Below are positions 23,246 through 33,007 of a stretch of 64,000 bases of DNA, one piece after another (within the stretch, counting starts at the first letter, position 1; the number at the start of each line of letters is the position of its first letter). Both the position numbers and the translations under genes were made by a program. Source of the DNA: Polytrichum commune (Eukaryota > Streptophyta > Polytrichopsida > Polytrichales > Polytrichaceae); NCBI GenBank assembly GCA_950295325.1, contig OX485803.1, forward strand, positions 15,314,001 to 15,378,000. Reading direction: 5' to 3'. The notes under the pieces are model-generated. The model was not told the origin of the DNA and made no database searches. It saw only the letters and a program-made list of their open reading frames with translations.

Positions 23246-23430
23246 TCATTTCCCGTTGCAATTCATCAAATCAAAAGGTCTAGAAAGCAATATGAGTAAA
23301 GTACACACCTACCAACTAAGTGCGCACCAACGACTCCGATTCAAAATGCGTACTTAAGCAGGAGAATTTAAATGTTGATCATACGAAAATCACCTTAATA
23401 CCTTGGGTGTTTTTCCTAACCAAAATCTAA

Positions 23431-24564
23431 GGGGCGGTTTACACTATGGACCATGAAGTTGGACCAGGGCTCTGCAAGGCAGCTGATTGGTTGTTGAAGT
23501 TCTCCCGGGACAACTTCGGTTTACACTAAGGAAAAAATGGCAAAGGGACCATGGAGGTCGAGGTCCCCAAAATATAATTTTTCAGGCCTAATAAATGCAC
23601 CGACATGGTCCAACGGGTTTTGCATTGAGAGAGCCAAGAGAGGTGGTCTGGTAGGAAAAGGCAAGGGCCCATGTTAGAGAAATACCATTTCAATAATTCT
23701 TTAATGAATCTACCTTTTAAGCACCTTAATTATACCATGGCCCATGAGACATACCAGCACTACCTTGCCCTACCCCTTAAACCGGCTCACACGTGTTTCA
23801 CCAAACAACGCGGGACATCTAGAACTCAAGAATTCAAGTGCAGATTTGTTTTTTTGGTCTACCAAATGCAATGTTTGGAATTATGGGGCTTGTAATATAC
23901 CGTTGGAAAGGTCTTGAAAATACCTTTCCAACAGTATATTACACACCCCAATATGCTTACAAAATGAAGTTGAAAAAGAAAAAAGAAAAATCTGTAGTGG
24001 TTTAGTGATTGTAGATCAGGGTAGTCAAAAGAAGCGCAATGGGAAATCTTCTAACATTAATTATCAAAGAATTGAAAATTAGTGTTGAGCAAGGTAGGGT
24101 GGTAACAACATTAAATATAATCAAACACTAAATATCCTATTTAGTGTAGTGACAACACAAGGTACACGTCACATGTAAATTACATTGAGCATGTACAAAT
24201 TAAATTGCTCATTTTATTTTATTTAAAAAAAATTGTTGTGAGAAGATTTGCAAGCCACATCTTCGACACATTTAACAAGAGGTGAAGACAAGTGAAGCCC
24301 AAGAGAAGACAAGGAATGATCAAACTTAAATTTTTTTCAAAATTGCCCTTTTTGGGCATGTATTAAAAAAATCAGCACCTTCACTTTTTGGTGTGTGGTC
24401 ATTCCTCTTGGTCCACATTCGGTTTACACCTAGTGAGGGGCCCATGAACCATGAAAACTAATATTTTAGTAACTCGGACAATGGAAGTCGTCCCATGAAG
24501 TCGTCCCACGCAAAATAGGCCTCTTACGTGGGACGACTTCATGGTCCATAGTGTAAACCGCCCC
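23431..24564. mobile_element. PIF/Harbinger-like non-autonomous element, family D (1,134 bp)
   Basis: The terminal inverted repeats are perfect for 29 bp, starting GGGGCGGTTTACACTATGGA. TAA is duplicated at 23,428-23,430 and 24,565-24,567. The subterminal regions repeat GGTTTACAC and CCCATGAA(G) motifs. It holds no transposase. A diverged stretch related to family W (about 24,040-24,150) is embedded. Confidence 0.85.
23892..23942. repeat. 21-bp hairpin inside family D element
   Basis: GTAATATACCGTTGGAAAGG and the inverse arm pair with one mismatch across a 9-nt loop. Confidence 0.8.
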
Positions 24565-24567
24565 TAA

Positions 24568-25041
24568 ACTACACCCACCAACAACGAGAGAGACTTCAAA
24601 TAGAGACTAGAGAGTCCCGAATCCCTTCAAATTGGTAATACCATTTTGGAGTTTATGGTGGCCACTCATGGCCGAGGCATGCAGGAGAATATGTGAAGAG
24701 GTCCTATCCGCGAGAGGATACATGGCCACGTACATAAAAAAGCACCATGTGTTGGAGGCTTAGAGGCCTGAAAACCGGGCAGCAATGATGCCCAAAAAAA
24801 AAAAAAGTCTTGAATAACCTAGAGGATAACATGATTCTAATATAAGGTAGAGCTCGTGACTCAGACGACCCCGGGGTGACGCATGCCAAAAATAATCTCA
24901 ATATATTATGTGATCTGGAATTTTGATCTGACCCTTGTGTGTGTAATAGTGTATTGACATGTCCCCGGTTTAGCAGCTAGGAAAGCCATTGCTACAACGG
25001 TATTAAGGGTCTAATGCTTTAATTAGATTCTCATGTGCTTA
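24568..25041. other. Intergenic DNA, nothing recognised
   Basis: A 13-A run at 24,789 and chance frames only. Confidence 0.3.
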
Positions 25042-25044
25042 TAA

Positions 25045-25566
25045 GGGCCACTTCACACATGACATTTAGGGCCACTTCACACACGAGACTGAGAGCCCGT
25101 GGTCATTACACTTCAAGCACTCTCATTGGTGGAAAAGGCGGAGCCGGTCCAATTCGCTTCACACTACGCTTGAGGGACCAACGGCGTATGTGAATACAAG
25201 ATGGATGTAAAGTCCACGTGGATTCCTACATGGCATCGAATGGATCATGTTTCGTGGTCACTTGGACAATTTTCAAAAACCACTTCTTGGAGGTAGGCCT
25301 AACACAAAACCGGGAGACCATGACACTTCGAACGCTTACAACTGTTGTTTTATTCTATTTTATCACAAGTGGGGACATGCATGAATAGAAATTCATTAAA
25401 ATGGCATTTGGTTGAGGGCCTGGTCACATATTACTTCACACCACACTTGAGGATCCGTGACCACACTACGTGATTTTGGAGGTGTCTTGGGATGGCCTTT
25501 GGACACTTTCTTGTGGGCTCTCACAATTCCATGGTCACGGCTCTTGGCTTGTGTGTGAAGTGGCCC
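25045..25566 (-). mobile_element. PIF/Harbinger-like MITE, family A, copy 2, with duplicated left end
   Basis: The outer ends GGGCCACTTCACACATGACA and TGTGTGAAGTGGCCC are flanked by TAA on both sides (25,042-25,044 and 25,567-25,569). A second complete left terminus starts at 25,069, 24 bp further in, so the end is duplicated. Oriented opposite to copy 1. Confidence 0.78.
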
Positions 25567-25569
25567 TAA

Positions 25570-25896
25570 GGCCCATGACCATCGCATTGTAAGATCCCTA
25601 ATTGGTCGATGAGGTTGAGACTGTCAAAGTTCACTTCACACTACAATGTAAAGGCCTAAGGGGGTCCAAAGAAACTATCATGGATGAAAAGCTTCCATGG
25701 ATTCTAACATGACAAATTATAGATAATGTGTTTTTGGTTTGTTGGAATTTGTGTCAGGTCTACCTCCAATAGGTAGGTCTGACACACATTCCAACAAACC
25801 ATGTTAGTTAAATAGTTGGTACGGCCTTTTGATGAGAGTCGAGGGCCCTCACAATTACATGGCCACGACCCTTGGCTCATGTATGTGAAATGGCCC
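25570..25896 (-). mobile_element. Diverged family A relative, adjacent to copy 2
   Basis: It ends GTATGTGAAATGGCCC with TAA at 25,897-25,899, and the TAA at 25,567-25,569 serves as its left flank. The left terminus is eroded (GGCCCATGACC). It contains the hairpin at 25,735-25,801. Confidence 0.5.
25735..25801. repeat. 31-bp hairpin with 5-nt loop
   Basis: TGGTTTGTTGGAATTTGTGT... (25,735-25,765) pairs with 25,771-25,801, with 28 of 31 positions complementary; loop CCAAT. The size and near-perfect pairing are those of a short MITE-derived small-RNA precursor, but that role is conjecture. Confidence 0.85.
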
Positions 25897-25899
25897 TAA

Positions 25900-27965
25900 G
25901 TGCCAAAATAGTGAGGAAGCAAGCAAAATGAGGAGTCGGCTTCCCTAACGTAGGTGTATTGCCCTATTGTAGCCACTTTCAAGTTCCAACTCACACATTC
26001 ATTTTTGATTGTTGGATTAAATTATATGGGTCTTAAATGGTTACTTCCGACTAGCCCATTATGCCTAGTACCTAAACACGCGATTGGCACAAAGTAGTTA
26101 ACAAATCCACGTTAGAGGTTGTAGGCCCTTCACGTATTCTTCAAAGCTCGTATGAATATATGATACATTAACAAAGTGAAGATTCAAGTGATCATTAAAT
26201 GGTCATGATATAGGTTCCCCCAATTATGTTCACAATTGAGCCTAGAAGGGTTACCATGTTTTAAGCATGTAGTCTAATCTCTTCAAAACACATATTTTTA
26301 TGGTATTCATTCTTGGAGCCACACAAATTAGAGACCACTCAAATGTAGATGTCATTATAAGAAAAGTAACCAAATAAGGGTTGACTACCTTAATCTCGGT
26401 CAACAATTGTGGATCGTGAAGATTGTCATTATGAATTTCAAATTCGGAGTCAAGACACAAAATTCTTTAAAAGGGCATGTCCTTCGTTTAGCTGAATTTT
26501 GGCAATCTTTTGGAGAAACTCCACCGCTACACAACCCACTAAATGGTGTTAACTTGTCTATCACTTTAATAAGATTCTCATGTCCATGTGGTTACATTAA
26601 ATGCCAACACCATGAGGAACACACGCACAATGAAGAGCATATACTAAGGCAAGTGGCCCTATTGTGGACACTTCCAACTTCACATACAATTTTTTGATTG
26701 TTGGAACATGTCATGATCGGTTTCATCATGGTCAACAATGTGAAGCTCAAAGAAATTTATCATCTCAAAATTGAAATATGTAGTTGAGACACATGAGTCA
26801 TAAGATGGCAAAGTGTTAGTTCTATTTCTATTTAAGTGATCACATATGCCCTCTTAATTATCATTTGATTCTATATCCAACCTATATCCCCTAAAAAATA
26901 GTGTAGCAAGCTCTATTTATGAAGTAAACTATAAGAGAAATTACACATTACATGAATCTGACCCCATTTTAATAATCTGGATTTTCAAAGGATCCTTAGT
27001 GGCACACACTGCCTAACCATGTGCCATGGAGAGGAGGCTAAGGGCAAGTGTCATGGAGAAAATAATTGTCTCTCTTGTTCCCCTTTGGGTCTCTTCTACA
27101 ACTCCATGGGTGCCCCTTTTCTTGAATTTGATTGGTCAAAGGTCTTTGTTGGAATAAAACATGGCATTTTATTTGTGCATCGCTAAGTTCTTTTAGCGGT
27201 TATAATCTAAAAATTCAAAGGTTTATTCATGCCCAAAAGTTTCCCTCAAAATAGCTCATCTCCCATGTTTCAAGATCCTATGGATAAATATCGTTTTAAC
27301 CTCAAAAATTGTCCATGAAAATTCCACAACCAACATTGAGTGAAATGCATTGAAAAGACCCTTTCATAGGCTTGGGAAATTAGGGGGTTAGGTTCCACGT
27401 CGTTCTATTTAGACCCTTGCACGAAGTTCTCCGTAACCTAGTCCCATTTACATTGAACCCCCACACAAACATTTCAATCTCTTCTTGTCAAAAAAGACCC
27501 CACACCCATCTCTCAAACACAAAACACATAATTTGATGTGACAATAAACAATGTTTCCGGTGAATAGTGCCGGGAATAAATGTCCACCCAAAGCTCCAAA
27601 TGGCAGCTTGAATGTACGAACAATAACCGAATATTACTACTTCGTTCGGGAGGGGGGGCACAAAACATAGTCGCTATGTTCCCAGGTCAGTGGAACTAAC
27701 CCACATGGTTGAATATGTCCTTGCCCATCTAACATGCTATCACCAACCTCAACTCACCTAACACATGAACCCGAGTCAAATAACAACCACTGTAATCAAC
27801 CACAACTTAATAGAAGAGAGTGCATAGAAGCACAACTGACAAAAGTTGTGGAACCGAGGCCGTAGCCACTTTCCTTACACATGTTGGAACTCATGTGAAT
27901 ATCTTATTCATTTCAAAGTGGAAAATTTCCGTACTCATTAAACGACCATACAAGTGCCCCCTTGT
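25900..27965. other. Intergenic DNA, nothing recognised
   Basis: AT-rich with scattered chance frames (for example 26,407-26,697). No protein motif, no splice-supported exon and no clear repeat boundaries. Confidence 0.3.
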
Positions 27966-27967
27966 TA

Positions 27968-28391
27968 AGGTAGAAATACCATAACCCGTTAACCACCCTC
28001 TAGTTGTGCACTAGACCACCATCATAATGGTGAAGTGCCATTTCTAAAACCGATCATGGCTCGGCAACAACTTCAATGTGTGTGTACACTTAGTGTAGCC
28101 AATGGGAGTCAAGTGTTAATGTACTCATGAGGTAACCGATTCATGCATTGTTTTGTATGGAAATGCGGATTACTATGTTCGGTGTAGGGAGAATCTAGTG
28201 AACAAGTAGGGGTTTGGACAACTTTCCACTTTGAAAAATTGTAGCAATTTTTGTATAGGGCAAAAAAAAAACGAAACAACTTGCATTCTTCATGAATCCT
28301 TCTCATTTATCTTCAAAAATTATCTCATGATTGTCAGACCAGATCTTCAATGCAAATCACCTTATTTTCAGAGGTTATGGTATTTCTACCT
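27968..28391 (+). mobile_element. MITE family B, copy 2, TA target duplication
   Basis: The termini AGGTAGAAATACCATAACCC and GGTTATGGTATTTCTACCT are inverted, with TA at 27,966-27,967 and 28,392-28,393. It is colinear with copy 1 but lacks the 52-bp insertion. 424 bp. Confidence 0.8.
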
Positions 28392-28727
28392 TATGTTGGG
28401 TATTGAACTCGAAATGGTTATCATATTACGAGCATGTAGTTCAATCTCTATTCAACAAGTGTCTTTTTTATATCCGTGTTTAGGAGCCACACCTAACCAC
28501 ATACCACTCCAATATAAGTTAGGTGTCCTAATAAGAGAAGTAACTGAATAAGGGCTGGCACTGACAAAGGTCTGCCACAAATGTATCAACTGAACACTTA
28601 TGAGTGTAAAGGTGAACGACTTTGATGATGGTGCACTAGTGTTTTTTTATTCCCTTTCTCCACACACACTTTTGCTTTTATTTTACCAACAAACGTGGTT
28701 TGAAAGCTTGAGCTTTAGCTACCAGTG

Positions 28728-28945
28728 TCCCCGAAGATTTTTGGGCATAATCGGTGCACATTAATCAAGTGTAGAGTTGTTCCCAAGTCCAACCAGTTAC
28801 GTGCCGACAATTTTCGGTTTCTCTTTGTTGAATTCGGGTATGTTCTATAAACTCCTCTAAAAGAATCGGTATTATTTTTCATAAAGTATTGAACTTCAAC
28901 CAGCTGTTTTTCAAATGCAACCAGTTCATTTGTAACTACAAACAA
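28728..28945 (-). repeat. Element P, inverted copy
   Basis: Starts near CCGAAGATTTTTGGGCATAA and carries ACTTCAACCAGCTG and CCAGTTCATTTGTAACTAC, the inverse of the 9.4-kb copy. Confidence 0.6.
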
Positions 28946-29098
28946 GAGCCCACCCACCGCAAGGTGGGCAGTAAACCCCACCCTGCACCAAGGGGATTCT
29001 TGAGTAGGGTAGGACCAATGCGCTCAAATTCACGTTGGATTGCCTGATGTTGGTTTCTTTTCTTTTCATCTATAACTACATTGTTTTGTTTGCTTAGC

Positions 29099-29273
29099 GT
29101 GGGTTACCATTTGGAATTATGTGTTCCTTTTTTTTTAATACCGATAGTGACATTTTTTACCAACTAGGTTATATCATATTCTTCAGTGTGCACACTAATT
29201 ACACTTAATATGAACACATACACTAAACATCAATAACCCTCTGAAAGTAAGTAACATTAAATGGTAACCCACA
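29099..29273. repeat. Foldback element related to family T
   Basis: GTGGGTTACCATTTGGAATT at the left pairs with AATGGTAACCCACAC at the right. About 175 bp. Confidence 0.55.
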
Positions 29274-29496
29274 CTAATTAGACAAAGCAGTGTAGCAGTC
29301 GGTTCTCCCCGTTCCTTGGCAACTACACCATAACCTTCAATCCATCATCCAAGTCACCGATCATCAATTATGTCTTGCTTGAAGAAATTTTGGTGTTAAC
29401 TTATTTGAAGTGCGAGAATGTATAGTAAATACTTATGTACACCTAATTTTGATCCTTGCTCAAACGCTTGGTCAAATTTACCCCCCAAAAAAACTG

Positions 29497-29817
29497 CACT
29501 AAAAAGGATATTTAGTGTTTGATACACTAAATACAAATGCATACACTAAATGTCAATAACCCTATGAAAGTAAATAACATTAAATGTAAACTCAAACACT
29601 AAATATCAAATATGATTATATGTGAAAGTTACGTGTTTGAATTCAATGCTAGTAAGGATATGAAATCCGTGCTTCACATGAAGGTAGGTGACAGTAGGGA
29701 AGGTAGTGGCAGATTTATGTCTAACACTAATGGTCAAAGAATTAAAAAATTAGCGTTGAACATGGTGGGGTGGTAACAACATTAAATATAATCAAACACT
29801 ATATATCCTTTTTAGTG
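29497..29817. mobile_element. Foldback element, family W (~321 bp)
   Basis: The left terminus CACTAAAAAGGATATTTAGT and the inverted right terminus CACTAAAAAGGATATATAGT continue in parallel through GTTTGAT. A 90-bp internal stretch (GGGTGGTAACAACATTAAAT) also occurs inside the family D element near 24,100. Confidence 0.65.
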
Positions 29818-30235
29818 TACTTATTTTCCGGTGAGAATGCAACATGTAAGAGTGTTGTGGACTATGTTGAATCTTCTTTTAGAATTGAATACATGTTGAG
29901 ACTTGTAAGAGCGTGAGAATCTTGAGGAAACACCAACAATCGTCGATATATGCATGATTTACAAAGGTTGGGACATGCATATCTATTTTTGGTATGGGAG
30001 AGGGGAACAAGTGCTTGTCTTTTCAACTGTAACCAAATTCGTGGTTTGTCCACTAATTATGTTAAAGATGGCCACTCTTTGGAGGCTTTGGCCACGTAGA
30101 GGTTCTCATTTTTGCATGGTCAAGGTCCCTAAAGAAAGGCCCACTTAACCATAATAAGTGGAAAACAAAGGATTACGGTTATAAAGAAAGGGACAATCAT
30201 GTTGCCATACTTCAAGAAGTCTTCAAAACTACACA

Positions 30236-30445
30236 AAATATGATATTTAACGTTACTTACTATTTTGGAATTACACAATGCTCTAATTGTATATTGTGCA
30301 TCTCATTTTTTACCAACTATGGTTGAATTGGTTGTTTGCACATTGTAGAACATTAACATCTTTACTTGGTAAGAAATTACATTACTAGTAAAAAGATATA
30401 GGAACATGTAACTCCGAACAATACATCACATTGAGTACCGTATTT
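30236..30445. repeat. Foldback element, family T
   Basis: The left arm TTACTTACTATTTTGGAATT, followed by ACACAATGCT, is mirrored at the right by ACATGTAACTCCGAACAATA. Central ATTTTTTACCAAC segment as in other copies. Confidence 0.45.
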
Positions 30446-30549
30446 TGTGTAGTAGTAGTATAATCTCAAAATTTGAAGGGTCCGGAGAACACAATTTAAT
30501 GAACCAATTCCAACGTAGGGATGGGGTAGGGACCCAACAAACACTGCAA

Positions 30550-30578
30550 GAGAAGAAGAAGAAGAAGAAGAAGAAGAA
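30550..30578 (+). repeat. (GAA)n microsatellite
   Basis: About nine GAA/AAG units. Confidence 0.9.
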
Positions 30579-30798
30579 AAAAAAAGGGTCTAAATTATGC
30601 AATCCAAAATGATCCAAATCATGTTCTTGCATCATTTGGACCAGCTTGCAAAGAACACATTCATGTAGACATGTCCTATTCAGACACCTATCGTGGGTGC
30701 AAAATGGTCCAATATTCTCCTAGAACATACACTTATGATACTAATTTAAGATAATACAATGGCTCATCAATTGGCACAACCAAAAAAGTCAGTGCTCA

Positions 30799-30823
30799 AG
30801 AAGAAGAAGAAGAAGAAGAAGAA
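30799..30823 (+). repeat. (AAG)n microsatellite
   Basis: Eight AAG units. Confidence 0.9.
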
Positions 30824-31030
30824 CTCCGGTCCCCGGAGGAGGCCGGAGTGAATAAAGTGTATGTTCATAAAACATCCTTGGCCATGCCCTAGGGCAATGG
30901 CGTTAGATGTAAAACTACTTCACCCTTTGCAGGGAGTAGACACTACATTAGTAACTAATAGCCATTACCGGTAACCGGTAGCATGTGACCGCCATTAGCA
31001 GAATTCATCCAATAACATGGCACTATTCTA

Positions 31031-31044
31031 GGGGGGGGGGGGGG
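31031..31044 (+). repeat. Poly(G) tract
   Basis: 14 G in a row. Other G/C runs of 9-15 occur near 45,970 and 46,622. Confidence 0.85.
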
Positions 31045-31690
31045 AAGGTATGGTGGGTTGGAAGTTTATTTATTTAGTTATGGCAAGTCATGGAGGTTTG
31101 TGACAAGTTGTCGGTTCTCTAGCCTCTGTTTATGAACTAGTATCAAGTGTGCATATTGTATGGCGATTACGTTGATTTGTTTGAATGTATTGTTGATGTT
31201 CACGACATGGAGTTTAAGCTTTGTTTCCAAGTTTTTCATCGATGGGATGTGTGTTGTGGCTCAACACTTGTTGAACACTTGCTCAACTCTAACCGCATGA
31301 GACACACATTGTTTCTAATCATTTAAAGAAGGTGACATATATTCAATTTGAAAGTTTTGTCACAATTTAATCACCTTAATCTCATTTTTCTTTGACATTG
31401 GATCTCTCTCTAGCTAGCTAGATAAACAATGCATTTAATGCACATCATAAGAGACCAAACCTCATGGAAGTAATTGACATAGTTGTGTGCATTTTGACAC
31501 AATTGTATGTGTTGCTTATGAGCCCGCCCAAATGTCACAAACTTATTATGGTCATTTTGGACGTTGGCATTTAAAGTGGCCCATGCCATCTTGTAATGAA
31601 GTACATACATGGCTGACTCAGTGAGGCCTGGAGAGAGGGAAAATTTTAAATTACCAAAATAAGACTGGCCACAGTTATTACCTTTAATGT
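31045..31690. other. Upstream flank of the serine-rich gene
   Basis: AT-rich with no motif I recognise, changing abruptly at about 31,690 to CpG-rich promoter sequence. Confidence 0.3.
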
Positions 31691-31770
31691 GGCCCCGTGG
31701 GGGGAAAAGGGGACCAAGGGACACCGGGCCGGGCTGGGGGAACCCCGGCCGCGCTGCGCCCCACCCGTTC

Positions 31771-31798
31771 CCGGGTCGTCTCTCTCGTCCCCATAAAG
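31771..31798 (+). promoter_or_regulatory. Core promoter of the + strand serine-rich gene
   Basis: GGGTCGTCTCTCT (31,773-31,785), a 3-bp gap, then CCCCATAAAG. CATAAAG (31,792-31,798) would be the TATA-like box, about 310 bp before the ATG. The same arrangement occurs upstream of the minus-strand paralogue, and the next ~30 bp (CTCGTTTTGAAGCTC versus TTCGTTTTCGAGCTC) also align. Conservation between paralogues is the evidence; the start site itself is inferred. Confidence 0.6.
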
Positions 31799-32107
31799 GA
31801 GCTCGCAGTCGACACACAACTCGTTTTGAAGCTCCTCGCCTCCTCCCCTCTCTCGCATCCCGTCCTCTCTCCCTTGATCCGCTCTCCTGCAGCTGGATCT
31901 CTTATCCAACTATCCACTGAATCTTTTTCTGTCACATTTGGTCCAGAATCGCCTCTGCAAACCGAGTTTTCGTGACTTGTCGGCAGCTGCATCAGAAGTG
32001 GGATGAGTTTGTAGCGGTTTCGTGGATTTGGCGATTTCGTTTCGTTTCGTTTCGTTTTCGTGTTGGCAGATCGGTGGCTTCATTTGAAGACTCGGATTAA
32101 TAGCATC

Positions 32108-33007
32108 ATGTCTTCCGTCGTGTCTACTTCGTCGTCGTCGTCGACGTCGTCGGTGTCTGGGAAGGCGAGTTCGTGTTTGTGTGCGCCCACGACTCACGCG
32201 GGCTCCTTCCGGTGTCGCTTGCACCGCACCCAGCAGTCGTGGGGGAGGCGTCCGTTGCCGAGCTCAGACGTGGACGAGATGTTCGCCTCCGAAGTGGAGG
32301 CGTCCGTAAAGGACGTCCAGCAGACCACGAAGCAGGCATCCGTTGCGTCGTCGTCGTCGTCGACTTCCCCGTTGCCGTCCCCTCCTGCTCGGCGGACGTC
32401 TCCCAGATCAGCCAACAGGCCAAGGTTATCGGTGACGTTCGCGGAAGAAGCTCAGGTCTCCGTCGGGTGAGTTGCCCTTTCTACCTCTCGCCCTGGGGTT
32501 TCGTCGACGTATCCCACATTGTAGCAGACTCCCTTCCTACAATACAAAGGTGGATGGTTGTGGTTGTGGTTAAACCTCGAGATTGAACAAAACGAATGTT
32601 TTTTTTCCACCCATACGTGTGGTGTGCACGACAAATCCTTGTGGTTGTGGTCAATGGCAGGGTCATATTGTAAATCATAGAAATCTATCATTGGTTTCGG
32701 TCTTGGTCTCCGAGATTATCATCCTTGTTGGCCATAGATTAAAAGTGTTTTCCTCCTCAACTTTGTTTTCCTCAGACTACACGAGTCAGCCGAGTGTAGA
32801 GTGTGGAGTTGATCGGACATTCGACAGGTGAGGAAATTGCGTGTTCTTGTCTGATTGGTCCTCGGTATGTAAATTTGCAGAGGGCAATTTCACAACGTGA
32901 AGATGGCCACTGGGACCGGAGGCAGCTATGCATCCAAGCGGGGTGCGCGACCTGACTTGTTCAGGATGGTGAAGACCGGCACCACCACTACAAACATCTA
33001 CTTATGA
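32108..33007 (+). CDS. Serine-rich plant protein, two exons (32,108-32,466 and 32,881-33,007), 161 aa
   Basis: A true ATG opens a 120-residue frame containing a poly-Ser N-terminus, the plant motif CLCAPTTHAGSFRCRLHR (residues 23-40), QQSWGRRPLPS and a second Ser run (CGT/TCG codons). The frame would stop at 32,470, but that TGA lies inside a consensus donor (TCGG|GTGAGTT). Splicing to 32,881 (acceptor TTTGCAG) keeps phase and adds GGQFHNVKMATGTGGSYASK...GARPDLFRMVKTGTTTTNIYL, which is matched by the paralogue at 60,565-61,385. The C/H pattern CxC...H...C..H could bind metal, but I do not know that it does. Related serine-rich proteins in plants have no settled function. CpG-rich codons contrast with the AT-rich surroundings. 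Confidence 0.82.
32776..32827 (+). other. Candidate 52-bp cassette exon in the serine-rich gene intron
   Basis: The segment is bounded by TTTTCCTCAG and GACAG|GTGAGG, both near consensus, and is followed by a 53-bp mini-intron before exon 2. Its length is not a multiple of three. Inclusion would shift the frame and bring a TGA within 12 codons (LHESAECRVWS), so it would behave as a poison or alternative-end exon. No counterpart was found in the paralogue. Confidence 0.35.

Larger units (their letters stand above)
22738..23364 (-). mobile_element. Decayed pogo/Tigger-like DNA transposon, ~627 bp
   Basis: The ends CTCCCACTTAAGTAC and, inverted, CTCCTGCTTAAGTAC form short terminal inverted repeats followed by CGCATC/CGCATT motifs. 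The interior holds, on the minus strand, a 59-codon frame with a CENP-B/pogo-type helix-turn-helix and then a second frame. The DDE catalytic domain is absent, so this is a deletion derivative or fragment. Confidence 0.6.

Noticed and set aside
31410-32423. Overlapping GC-rich frames on both strands around the serine-rich gene
   Set aside because: Shadows of promoter and serine-codon composition (TCG repeats give Thr/Arg/Asp-rich frames). Only the 32,108 frame has the family motif and a paralogue.
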